DNA of 5,995 nucleotides from Actinomycetes bacterium (GTDB lineage: Bacteria > Actinomycetota > Actinomycetes > Actinomycetales > Cellulomonadaceae): contig JAEYNO010000443.1 in NCBI GenBank assembly GCA_023412515.1, positions 1 to 5,995 on the forward strand, in the 5' to 3' direction. Every line of letters starts with the position of its first letter. The first letter of the stretch is position 1. The position numbers were made by a program, and so were the translations under genes. This document shows, piece by piece, positions 1 through 5,995 of the stretch. The notes below the pieces were generated by a model. That model did not search any database and had not been told where the DNA came from. It saw only the letters and a program-made list of their open reading frames with translations.

Positions 1-1636
1 CGGCGAGCCGCAGCACCGCCGTGAGCGTGCCGGGGACCGTCGCGGCGCGCTCGCCGACGACGATCACGGCACCCTCGGCCGCCAGCGCCTCGGCGGTCGC
101 ACCGAGCACGTCGTCCGCACCCGTCGCGATCGCGTCGAGCACCTCGGGCTCGGTGCCGGGCGCGGCCGCGAGCAGCGTGCCGTCCAGGCGCTCGAGGCCC
201 CGGCTCGCGAGGGCCGCGACCGAGAACACGCGCGTGCGACCCGCGACCACGGACCCCCGCAGCCGCAGGAAGACGATGCCGCCCTCCTCCTCGGGCTCGT
301 ACGCGACGCACAGCACGGCGGGCGCGGCGACCAGGTCGCCGAACGTCACCTGCAGCGTGCGGCCCGCGACGTGGTGCGCGAGGAACGCGGTCTCCTCGGC
401 CGAGTGCGGCCGGGCGCGGTGGTCGACGTCGTTGGTGCCGAGCGCGAGGCGCGCGAACTTGCCGTACGCGTACGCGTCCTCGAGCGTGAGGCGGCCGCCG
501 GGCAGCACGCCGACCCCCGCCCCGGCGATCGCGGCCCGCAGGCCCTCGGCCGCGGTGTCGAGCGCCTCGACCCACGAGCAGGGCTCGAGCTCGCCGCGCG
601 TGCCGTCGGCGCCGCGGCGGCGCACCATCGGCGTCGTGACGCGGTCCGGCGCGGACTGCCAGTGGAAGCCGAAGCGGTCCTTGTCGGTGATCCACTCCTG
701 GTTGACCACCGGGTCGTCGCCCGCCAGGCGGCGCAGCACGACCCCGCGGCGGTGGTCGACGCGGATGGCCGACCCGTTCGCGTCGTGCTCGGCGACGCCC
801 GGCGTCGAGACCAGGTCGAACGGGCGCGCGCGGAACCGGTACGCGGCCGACGTCAGCGCGCCCACGGGGCAGATCTGCACGGTGTTGCCGGAGAAGTACG
901 ACGCGAACGGGCGCCCGCTCGTGTCCACCGTCGACGCACCGACGGGCGCGTCGCCCGCGAACCCGAGCACCTGCGTGTCGAACGTGCCGATCTGCTGCTG
1001 CGCGCCGCGCTTCTGCAGGTCGATCCACACGTCGCCCGCGATCTCCTCGGAGAACCGCGTGCAGCGCTGGCACAGCACGCACCGCTCACGGTCCAGCAGG
1101 ATCTGCGTCGACACGGCGATCGGCTTGGGGAACGTGCGCTTGACGTCGACGAACCGCGTCGCGGCGCGGCCGTTGCTCATGGCCTGGTTCTGCAGCGGGC
1201 ACTCGCCGCCCTTGTCGCAGACGGGGCAGTCGAGCGGGTGGTTGATGAGCAGCAGCTCCATGACGCCGTGCTGGGCCTTGTCGGCCTCGGGCGACGTGTG
1301 CTGCGTCTTCACCTGCATGCCGGGCGTCGCCTCGAGCGTGCAGGACGCCTGCGGCTTCGGCATCTTCGCGACGTTGCCGTCGCGGCCGGGCGCCCACACC
1401 TCGACGAGGCACTGCCGGCACGCCCCCGCGGGCGCGAGCAGCGGGTGGTCGCAGAACCGCGGGATCTGGATGCCGAGCTGCTCGGCGGCGCGGATGACGA
1501 GCGTGCCCTTGGGCACGGTCGTCTCGATGCCGTCGACCGTGAACGTCACGGTCGCCTCCGGCTCGGGCGCGGTGACCGGCGGCGCGGCCGGCACGAGCGG
1601 CGTGCCCGAGGTGTTCCTCGGGGTCGTGATCGTCAT
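1..1636 (-). CDS. nuoG: NADH-quinone oxidoreductase subunit G (75 kDa, Fe-S chain), 3' end cut by window edge
   Basis: NuoG carries electrons from N3 towards NuoI. The ATG at 1636 opens 545 codons without a stop to the left edge; family members are roughly 700-900 residues, so the C-terminal part is missing because of the window, not a mutation. An N-terminal [2Fe-2S] ferredoxin domain (about 28-105) has N1b ligands Cys62, Cys73, Cys76 and Cys99. The His-Cys domain (about 113-153) has N5 ligands His133, Cys137, Cys140 and Cys146. N4 ligands are Cys186, Cys189, Cys192 and Cys256. From about 274 the molybdopterin-oxidoreductase-like domain begins (RARPFDL...). Here the positions of the four N7 cysteines are Ala282, Asp285, Ser289 and Thr317, so cluster N7 should be absent. 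The stretch between Cys192 and Cys256 is about 20 residues longer than in E. coli NuoG. The start overlaps the nuoF stop (ATGA); its Shine-Dalgarno is weak, which suggests translation coupled to nuoF. Confidence 0.97.
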   Translation of the reverse strand, partial: MTITTPRNTSGTPLVPAAPPVTAPEPEATVTFTVDGIETTVPKGTLVIRAAEQLGIQIPRFCDHPLLAPAGACRQCLVEVWAPGRDGNVAKMPKPQASCTLEATPGMQVKTQHTSPEADKAQHGVMELLLINHPLDCPVCDKGGECPLQNQAMSNGRAATRFVDVKRTFPKPIAVSTQILLDRERCVLCQRCTRFSEEIAGDVWIDLQKRGAQQQIGTFDTQVLGFAGDAPVGASTVDTSGRPFASYFSGNTVQICPVGALTSAAYRFRARPFDLVSTPGVAEHDANGSAIRVDHRRGVVLRRLAGDDPVVNQEWITDKDRFGFHWQSAPDRVTTPMVRRRGADGTRGELEPCSWVEALDTAAEGLRAAIAGAGVGVLPGGRLTLEDAYAYGKFARLALGTNDVDHRARPHSAEETAFLAHHVAGRTLQVTFGDLVAAPAVLCVAYEPEEEGGIVFLRLRGSVVAGRTRVFSVAALASRGLERLDGTLLAAAPGTEPEVLDAIATGADDVLGATAEALAAEGAVIVVGERAATVPGTLTAVLRLA

Positions 1637-2967
1637 GCGTGCACCCCCGCGAGCTGCGTGCGACGACGCGGCGTGTAGTCGAAGAGCGCGCTGCGCTCGG
1701 GCGGGAACAGGACGTCGGCGGGCGTGTGCGTGCCCGCCTCGAACTCCTCCCGGAAGTACTTGATCGCGCTGGTCACGGGGCTCGTCGCGCCGTCGCCGAG
1801 CGCGCAGAACGCACGGCCCAGGATGTTGTCGCACAGGTCGAGCAGCAGGTCGATGTCGGCGCTCGTGCCCTGGCCGGCCTCGAGCCGCCCCATGATCTGC
1901 GCGAGCCAGAACGTGCCCTCGCGGCAGGGCGTGCACTTGCCGCACGACTCGTGCTTGTAGAACTGGATCCAGCGCGACACCGCGCGGACCACCGACGTCG
2001 TCTCGTCGAAGATCTGCAGCGCACGCGTGCCGAGCATCGAGCCGGCCTTGCCGACCGACTCGTAGTCGAGCGGCACGTCGAGGTGCTCGGCGGTGAAGAT
2101 CGGCGTCGACGACCCGCCGGGCGTCCAGAACTTCAGCTCGTGGCCCTCGCGGACCCCGCCGGCCATGTCGAGCAGCTCGCGCAGCGTGATGCCCAGCGGC
2201 GCCTCGTACTGCCCGGGACGCGTCACGTGCCCCGACAGCGAGAAGATGCCGTGGCCGGCCGAGCGCTCGGTGCCCATCGACGTGAACCACTCGGCGCCGC
2301 CGCGCAGGATGCCCGGCACCGACGCGATCGACTCGACGTTGTTCACGACGGTCGGGCGCGCGTACAGGCCCGCGACCGCGGGGAACGGCGGCTTGAGGCG
2401 CGGCTGCCCGCGCAGGCCCTCGAGCGAGTCGAGCAGCGCCGTCTCCTCGCCGCAGATGTACGCGCCGGCACCCGCGTGCACCGTGATCTCGAGGTCGAAG
2501 CCCGACCCGAGGATGTCGGTGCCGACGTACCCGGCCTCGCGCGCCTCGCGCACGGCCTCCAGGAGCCGGCGGTAGACGTGCACGACCTCGCCGCGCAGGT
2601 AGATGAACGCGTGGTGGCAGCCGATCGCGTAGGACGTGATGATCACACCCTCGACGAGCTCCTGCGGGCTCGCCATCATGAGCGGGATGTCCTTGCAGGT
2701 GCCCGGCTCGGACTCGTCGGCGTTGACGACCAGGTAGCGGGGGCCGCCGTCGGGCGCGGGCAGGAAGCCCCACTTCATGCCCGTCGGGAAGCCGGCGCCG
2801 CCACGACCGCGCAGGCCCGAGTCCTTGACCGTGGTCACGACGTCGGCCGCGGGCATGCCGAGCGCGCGCCGCAGGCCGCGGTAGCCGCCGTCGGCCTCGT
2901 AGCGCGCGAGCTTCCACGACCGGTCCGCGTCCCAGTGCGCGGACAGCACGGGGGTCAGGGTCGTCAT
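1633..2967 (-). CDS. nuoF: NADH-quinone oxidoreductase subunit F (51 kDa, NADH- and FMN-binding, [4Fe-4S] N3)
   Basis: NuoF is the electron entry point of complex I. It binds NADH and FMN, and passes electrons from FMNH2 to the [4Fe-4S] cluster N3. The product is 444 residues and complete. Visible motifs are the glycine-rich GLRGRGGAGFPTGMKW (51-66), NADESEPGT.KD (82-93), GAGAYICGEETALLDSLEG (166-184) and KPPFP (192-196), which together form the FMN/NADH site. The N3 ligands are Cys342, Cys345 and Cys348 (ESCGKCTPCREG) plus Cys388 (FCALGDGA). The C-terminal helix AIKYFREEFE is also typical. The presence of intact NuoE and NuoF argues for NADH rather than another donor as substrate. The ATG at 2967 is supported by AAGGAG five bases upstream and by the TGATG overlap with the nuoE stop; much longer in-frame upstream extension would lie in nuoE sequence and has no family similarity. 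The stop overlaps the nuoG ATG as ATGA. Confidence 0.98.
   Translation of the reverse strand: MTTLTPVLSAHWDADRSWKLARYEADGGYRGLRRALGMPAADVVTTVKDSGLRGRGGAGFPTGMKWGFLPAPDGGPRYLVVNADESEPGTCKDIPLMMASPQELVEGVIITSYAIGCHHAFIYLRGEVVHVYRRLLEAVREAREAGYVGTDILGSGFDLEITVHAGAGAYICGEETALLDSLEGLRGQPRLKPPFPAVAGLYARPTVVNNVESIASVPGILRGGAEWFTSMGTERSAGHGIFSLSGHVTRPGQYEAPLGITLRELLDMAGGVREGHELKFWTPGGSSTPIFTAEHLDVPLDYESVGKAGSMLGTRALQIFDETTSVVRAVSRWIQFYKHESCGKCTPCREGTFWLAQIMGRLEAGQGTSADIDLLLDLCDNILGRAFCALGDGATSPVTSAIKYFREEFEAGTHTPADVLFPPERSALFDYTPRRRTQLAGVHA
1644..1648 (-). promoter_or_regulatory. Weak candidate ribosome binding site of nuoG
   Basis: A run of five G on the minus strand, 7 bases before the nuoG ATG at 1636. 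It is only a partial match to the anti-Shine-Dalgarno sequence; the ATGA overlap with nuoF suggests nuoG relies mainly on translational coupling. Confidence 0.35.
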
Positions 2968-3854
2968 CACGACTCCTTCGCGTCGTCGGACTTCTGCTTG
3001 CGCTGCTCGCCCGTGGGCGAGGTGTCGGCCGGGGTGGTCGGCGCGTGCTGCGCGCTCGACTGCTCCTCGCCGACCTCGGGCGCGCCGTCGTCGACCTGCG
3101 CGGCCGCCGCGGCGGCCCGCTCGTCGGCGTCGAACGACGGGGCCGTCCAGCCGCGCTCCTTGGCGAGCGCCGTGCCGCGCAGCGTGGCCGCGCCCGCGCC
3201 CACGCCCTCGTCTGCGCGACCGTCGGGGAAGCCCGCGAGCACGCGGCTGATCTCCTTGAACGTGCCGACCCGCGACGGCCCGCGCGTGGGGGCCACCGGC
3301 TCGCCCGCGACCAGCCGGTCGACGACCTCGACTGCCGAGGCGGGCGTCTGCTCGTCGAAGAACTCCCAGTTGACCATCACGACGGGCGCGTAGTCGCACG
3401 CCGCGTTGCACTCGATGCGCTCGAGCGTGATCGCGCCGTCGGGCGTCGTCTCGTCGTGCCCGACCCCGAGGTGCTCGCTGAGCTCCTCCCAGATCGCGTC
3501 GCCGCCCATGACCCCGCACAGCGTGTTGGTGCAGACCCCCACGGTGTACGTGCCGTTGGGGTGCCGCTTGTACTGCGTGTAGAACGTCGCGACGGCCGAC
3601 ACCTCAGCGGTCGTCAGGCCCAGGTGCGCCGCGCAGAACGCGATGCCGCGCGGGCTGACGTAGCCGTCCTCGGACTGCACCAGGTGCAGCATCGGCAGCA
3701 GCGCCGAGCGGGCCTGCGGGTACCGCGCGACGATCTCGTCGGCGTCCCGGGTCAGGCGCGCGCGCGTCGCGTCGTCGTAGCCGGTGGCGTGCCGCTCGCC
3801 GGGCACGCGACCGTGCCCGTGCGGCGCGGCCGCGTCTGCGTGCTCGACGGACAT
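2967..3854 (-). CDS. nuoE: NADH-quinone oxidoreductase subunit E (24 kDa, thioredoxin-like [2Fe-2S]) with long C-terminal extension
   Basis: NuoE is the 24 kDa subunit of the NADH dehydrogenase module. It carries the [2Fe-2S] cluster N1a, which sits near FMN but off the main electron path. The protein is 295 residues. The helical N-terminal part (about 30-95) includes ALLPMLHLVQ, GYVS and the AVATFYTQY block. The thioredoxin-like domain (about 96-185) holds all four ligands: Cys108 and Cys113 (CTNTLC) and Cys149 and Cys153 (CNAAC). The core family length is about 160-180 residues, so roughly 110 residues are added at the C-terminus. Residues ~196-240 (FKEISRVLAGFPDGR..., then LAKERGWTAPSF) resemble a block I recall from other actinobacterial NuoE. 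Residues ~241-295 are Cys-free, low in complexity and rich in Ala, Asp, Glu, Ser, Thr, Pro, Gln and Lys, probably disordered. The ATG at 3854 shares a base with the nuoD stop and has a G-rich Shine-Dalgarno upstream. The stop shares a base with the nuoF ATG. Confidence 0.97.
   Translation of the reverse strand: MSVEHADAAAPHGHGRVPGERHATGYDDATRARLTRDADEIVARYPQARSALLPMLHLVQSEDGYVSPRGIAFCAAHLGLTTAEVSAVATFYTQYKRHPNGTYTVGVCTNTLCGVMGGDAIWEELSEHLGVGHDETTPDGAITLERIECNAACDYAPVVMVNWEFFDEQTPASAVEVVDRLVAGEPVAPTRGPSRVGTFKEISRVLAGFPDGRADEGVGAGAATLRGTALAKERGWTAPSFDADERAAAAAAQVDDGAPEVGEEQSSAQHAPTTPADTSPTGEQRKQKSDDAKES
2973..2978 (-). promoter_or_regulatory. Ribosome binding site of nuoF
   Basis: AAGGAG on the minus strand, 5 bases before the nuoF ATG at 2967, inside the last codons of nuoE. 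It is the closest to consensus of the four sites here and fixes the nuoF start. Confidence 0.75.
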
Positions 3855-5212
3855 CAGCGGTCCACCCCTCCCAGCACCGGGTCGATCGACGCCACGGCGA
3901 CGACCACGTCGGCGATCTGCCCGCCCTCGCACATCATGGAGACGGCCTGCAGGTTGTTGAACGACGGGTCGCGGAAGTGCGCCCGGTACGGCTTGGTGCC
4001 GCCGTCGGACACCAGGTGCACGCCCAGCTCGCCGCGCGGGTGCTCGACGGTCTGGAACACCTGGCCCGCGGGGACGCGGAAGCCCTCGGTGACCAGCTTG
4101 AAGTGGTGGATCAGGGACTCCATCGAGGTGCCCATGATCTCCTTGATGTGGTCGAGCGAGTTGCCCATGCCGTCGGTGCCGATCGCGAGCTGCGCGGGCC
4201 ACGCGACCTTCTTGTCGGCCACCATGACCGGGCCCGGCTTCGCGAGCCGCTCGAGGCACTGCTCGACGATCCGCATCGACTGGTAGCACTCCTCGATGCG
4301 CAGCAGGAGCCGGCTCCACGCGTCCGCGCCGTCGTTGACGGGCACGTCGAAGTCGTACGTCTCGTAGCCGCTGTACGGGTTCGCCTTGCGCACGTCGTAC
4401 GGCAGGCCGGTCGAGCGCAGGATCGGGCCCGTGACGCCCAGGGCCATGCAGCCCGCGAGGCTCAGCGTGCCGACGTCCTTCATGCGCGCCTGCAGGATCG
4501 GGTTGGCCAGCATGAGGTCCTCGAGCTGGCGCAGGTAGCCCCGCACCTTGCCGAGCGCCTCGCGGACCGCGTCGATCGAGCCCGGGGGCACGTCCTGCGC
4601 GACGCCGCCGGGGCGGATGTACGCGTGGTTCATGCGCAGGCCGGAGATCATCTCGAAGATCTTGAGGATCTCCTCGCGCGCCGTGAACCCGAGGATCATG
4701 ATCGTCGTGGCGCCGAGCTCGTTGCCGCCCGTGGCCAGGAAGATCAGGTGCGACGAGATGCGGTTGAGCTCCATCATCAGCACGCGGATGACGCTCGCGC
4801 GCTCGGGCACGTCGTCGGTGATGCCGAGGAGCTTCTCGACCGCGAGGCAGTACGCGGCCTCCTGGAACAGCGGCGCGACGTAGTCCATGCGGGTGCAGAA
4901 GGTCACGCCCTGGGTCCAGGTGCGGAACTCCATGTTCTTCTCGATGCCCGTGTGGAGGTAGCCGATGCCGGCCCGGGCCTCGGTGACGGTCTCGCCGTCG
5001 ATCTCGAGCATGAGGCGCAGCACGCCGTGCGTCGACGGGTGCTGCGGACCCATGTTGACGACGATCCGCTCCTCGGCGAGGCGCGTGGCCTCCTCCGCGA
5101 TGTCGGACCAGTCGCCGCCCGACGCCTCGAAGACCCGGGCGTCCGGCTCCTCGACGATGTGCGCGGTCGCGTGGGGTGCCGCGCCAGGTGCCGTCCTGGG
5201 GGTCTGGGTCAT
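3854..5212 (-). CDS. nuoD: NADH-quinone oxidoreductase subunit D (49 kDa subunit)
   Basis: NuoD is the 49 kDa subunit, related to the large subunit of [NiFe] hydrogenases. With NuoB it forms the quinone pocket next to cluster N2. The product is 452 residues and complete. Family blocks run in order: VNMGPQHPSTHGVLRL (52-67), IGYLHTGIEK (83-92), RMDY (108-111), ELNRISSHL (148-156), YIRPGGV (198-204), DVRKANPYSGYETYDFDV (273-290), TEGF with PRGELG (375-397), and the C-terminal DPVLGGVDR. By comparison with Thermus Nqo4, His62 and Tyr111 match His38 and Tyr87, the residues proposed to contact the quinone headgroup. Both are kept. The first ~48 residues are a variable, hydrophilic leader. The ATG at 5212 is chosen because a GGAGG lies 8 bases upstream and it overlaps the nuoC stop (ATGA); the next Met, residue 54, is already inside a conserved motif. 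The stop shares one base with the nuoE start (TGATG). Confidence 0.98.
   Translation of the reverse strand: MTQTPRTAPGAAPHATAHIVEEPDARVFEASGGDWSDIAEEATRLAEERIVVNMGPQHPSTHGVLRLMLEIDGETVTEARAGIGYLHTGIEKNMEFRTWTQGVTFCTRMDYVAPLFQEAAYCLAVEKLLGITDDVPERASVIRVLMMELNRISSHLIFLATGGNELGATTIMILGFTAREEILKIFEMISGLRMNHAYIRPGGVAQDVPPGSIDAVREALGKVRGYLRQLEDLMLANPILQARMKDVGTLSLAGCMALGVTGPILRSTGLPYDVRKANPYSGYETYDFDVPVNDGADAWSRLLLRIEECYQSMRIVEQCLERLAKPGPVMVADKKVAWPAQLAIGTDGMGNSLDHIKEIMGTSMESLIHHFKLVTEGFRVPAGQVFQTVEHPRGELGVHLVSDGGTKPYRAHFRDPSFNNLQAVSMMCEGGQIADVVVAVASIDPVLGGVDR
3865..3872 (-). promoter_or_regulatory. Ribosome binding site of nuoE
   Basis: GGGAGGGG on the minus strand, 10 bases before the nuoE ATG at 3854 and inside the last codons of nuoD. 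The spacing is slightly long but acceptable. It supports re-initiation at the TGATG overlap. Confidence 0.6.
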
Positions 5213-5982
5213 GAGTACGCCCTCCGCTGGTCGGGCGGCGGGACCTGCGCGCCCTTGTACTCCACGGGGATCCCGCCGAGCGGGTAGTCCTTGCGCTGGG
5301 GGTGGCCGGTCCAGTCGTCCGGCATCTCGATGCGCGCCAGGCCGGGGTGGCCGTCGAAGACGATGCCGAAGAAGTCGTACGTCTCGCGCTCGTGCCAGTC
5401 GTGGCCCGGGTAGACCGAGACGGTCGACGGGATGTGCGGGTCGGCGTCGGGCACCGCGACGTCGAGGCGCAGGCGCCGCCCGTGCGTCACCGAGCACAGG
5501 TGGTAGACGGCGTGCAGCTCGCGGCCCGGGTTGCCCGGGAAGTGCACGCCCGAGACGCCGAGGCCCAGCTCGAAGCGCAGGTCCTGGTCGTCGCGCAGCG
5601 CGCGGCACACCTCGACGACGTACCGGGGACGCACGTGCAGGGTCAGCTCGCCGCGGTCCACCACGACGGACTCCACGGCGTCGTCGAACGCGATGCCCTG
5701 CTCGCCGAGCACCTCGGCGAGGATGTCCACGACCTCGTCGAACCAGCCGCCGTAGGGCCGCTCGCTCGGGCCGGGCATCGCGATGGTCGTCACGAGCCCG
5801 CCGTAGCCGGAGGTGTCACCGGCGTCCGCCGTGCCGAACATGCCGCGCCGCACGTCGACGACGTCGATCGGCGCCCTGCCGTCCCGCCCGACGAGCGAGG
5901 CACCCGCCACGTGCTGGGCGCCGGCCTCGTGCGCGGCCTCCGTCGCGGTCTGCGGGGTGTCGGCCGCCGGGGTGCCGACCAC
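5209..5982 (-). CDS. nuoC: NADH-quinone oxidoreductase subunit C (30 kDa subunit); 5' end uncertain
   Basis: NuoC is a cluster-free peripheral-arm subunit of complex I that packs against NuoD and NuoB in the connecting module on the cytoplasmic side of the membrane. From the GTG at 5982 it is 257 residues. Residues 43-62 carry the actinobacterial N-terminal block (VRRGMFG then GDTSGYGGL). The 30 kDa subunit signature follows at about 196-235 (WHERETYDFFGIVFDGHP, then MPDDW, PQRKDYPLGG). The end, EYKGAQ...PDQRR.YS, is typical, so the 3' end is complete. The first ~40 residues are Ala/Thr-rich and look non-conserved. The start is not settled: the frame stays open from 5982 to the window edge, and the 13 bases before the GTG hold no good Shine-Dalgarno sequence. 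GTG at residue 25 is another option; Met48 lies inside the conserved block and is too late. The stop overlaps the nuoD start as ATGA. The identity is secure; the exact start is not. Confidence 0.95.
   Translation of the reverse strand: MVGTPAADTPQTATEAAHEAGAQHVAGASLVGRDGRAPIDVVDVRRGMFGTADAGDTSGYGGLVTTIAMPGPSERPYGGWFDEVVDILAEVLGEQGIAFDDAVESVVVDRGELTLHVRPRYVVEVCRALRDDQDLRFELGLGVSGVHFPGNPGRELHAVYHLCSVTHGRRLRLDVAVPDADPHIPSTVSVYPGHDWHERETYDFFGIVFDGHPGLARIEMPDDWTGHPQRKDYPLGGIPVEYKGAQVPPPDQRRAYS
5221..5225 (-). promoter_or_regulatory. Ribosome binding site of nuoD
   Basis: GGAGG on the minus strand, 8 bases before the nuoD ATG at 5212 and inside the last codons of nuoC. It decides the nuoD start in favour of this ATG over in-frame upstream alternatives within nuoC. 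Confidence 0.75.
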
Positions 5983-5995
5983 GCCGGCACCGCCC

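Noticed and set aside
463..474. Perfect 12-base palindrome CGTACGCGTACG, a possible operator or restriction-type site
   Set aside because: It falls inside nuoG and is explained by the codons for Ala-Tyr-Ala-Tyr (residues 388-391). There is no promoter context, and short GC-rich palindromes are common at this composition.
1..1636. nuoG as a truncated pseudogene
   Set aside because: The frame is intact for 545 codons to the edge with all N1b, N4 and N5 ligands. The missing C-terminus is due to the window boundary.
21..1763. Plus-strand open frame of 580 codons opposite nuoG
   Set aside because: It lies antisense to nuoG, and its translation is Arg/Ser/Ala/Thr/Pro-rich with no family motif. 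Long antisense open frames are expected where GC is this high, because stop codons are rare. The minus strand carries a full set of NuoG motifs.
1639..3393. Plus-strand open frame of 584 codons opposite nuoF and nuoE
   Set aside because: The translation is dominated by Arg, Ala, Leu, Val and Asp without recognisable domains. It is the mirror of the strong third-position GC of nuoF and nuoE.
3045..5287. Overlapping plus-strand open frames of about 410-440 codons opposite nuoE, nuoD and the end of nuoC
   Set aside because: Same compositional artefact; they span three proven genes and show His/Arg/Ala-rich, motif-free translations.
1..5995. Possible insertion sequence, CRISPR array, RNA gene, terminator hairpin or novel accessory system
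   Set aside because: All bases from 1 to 5982 are inside complete or edge-truncated nuo genes with overlapping ends. I saw no direct repeats, tRNA-like or rRNA-like sequence, or T-run terminator, and gene content is a standard core operon.

Overview
The window is a contiguous piece of a respiratory complex I (NADH:quinone oxidoreductase, nuo) operon, lying entirely on the minus strand. Read in the direction of transcription (right to left) the order is nuoC, nuoD, nuoE, nuoF, nuoG. nuoC runs to within 13 bases of the right edge and its true start may lie beyond it. nuoG is cut by the left edge. The adjoining genes expected from standard nuo order (nuoA and nuoB to the right, nuoH onward to the left) are outside the window.

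The organism is almost certainly a high-GC actinobacterium. Base composition is very GC-rich with strong G/C third-position preference. NuoC has the actinobacterial type of N-terminus (VRRGMFG...GDTSGYGGL), and NuoE has the long C-terminal extension usual in that phylum. Details of NuoG resemble Micrococcales (Cellulomonas-like) sequences as I remember them; this finer placement is inference.

Layout: nuoC 5209-5982, nuoD 3854-5212, nuoE 2967-3854, nuoF 1633-2967, nuoG 1-1636 (5' complete, 3' truncated; 545 codons visible). Every junction is a stop/start overlap: ATGA (4 bases) at C/D and F/G, TGATG (1 base) at D/E and E/F. There is no intergenic space, so no room for a terminator, RNA gene or separate promoter between genes. 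The only non-coding candidates are Shine-Dalgarno-like sequences inside the 3' ends of the upstream genes.

Functionally, NuoE, NuoF and NuoG form the NADH-oxidising arm: NADH to FMN (NuoF), then along the Fe-S chain N3 (NuoF), N1b, N4 and N5 (NuoG), with N1a in NuoE as a side cluster. NuoC and NuoD form the connecting module, and NuoD supplies much of the quinone site. All ligands for N1a, N3, N1b, N4 and N5 are visible. The clearest deviation is in NuoG, where all four cysteines that bind the off-pathway cluster N7 in E. coli and Thermus are replaced at conserved spacing. I see no mobile element, CRISPR array, defence system or other novel system; this is a conserved core metabolic operon.
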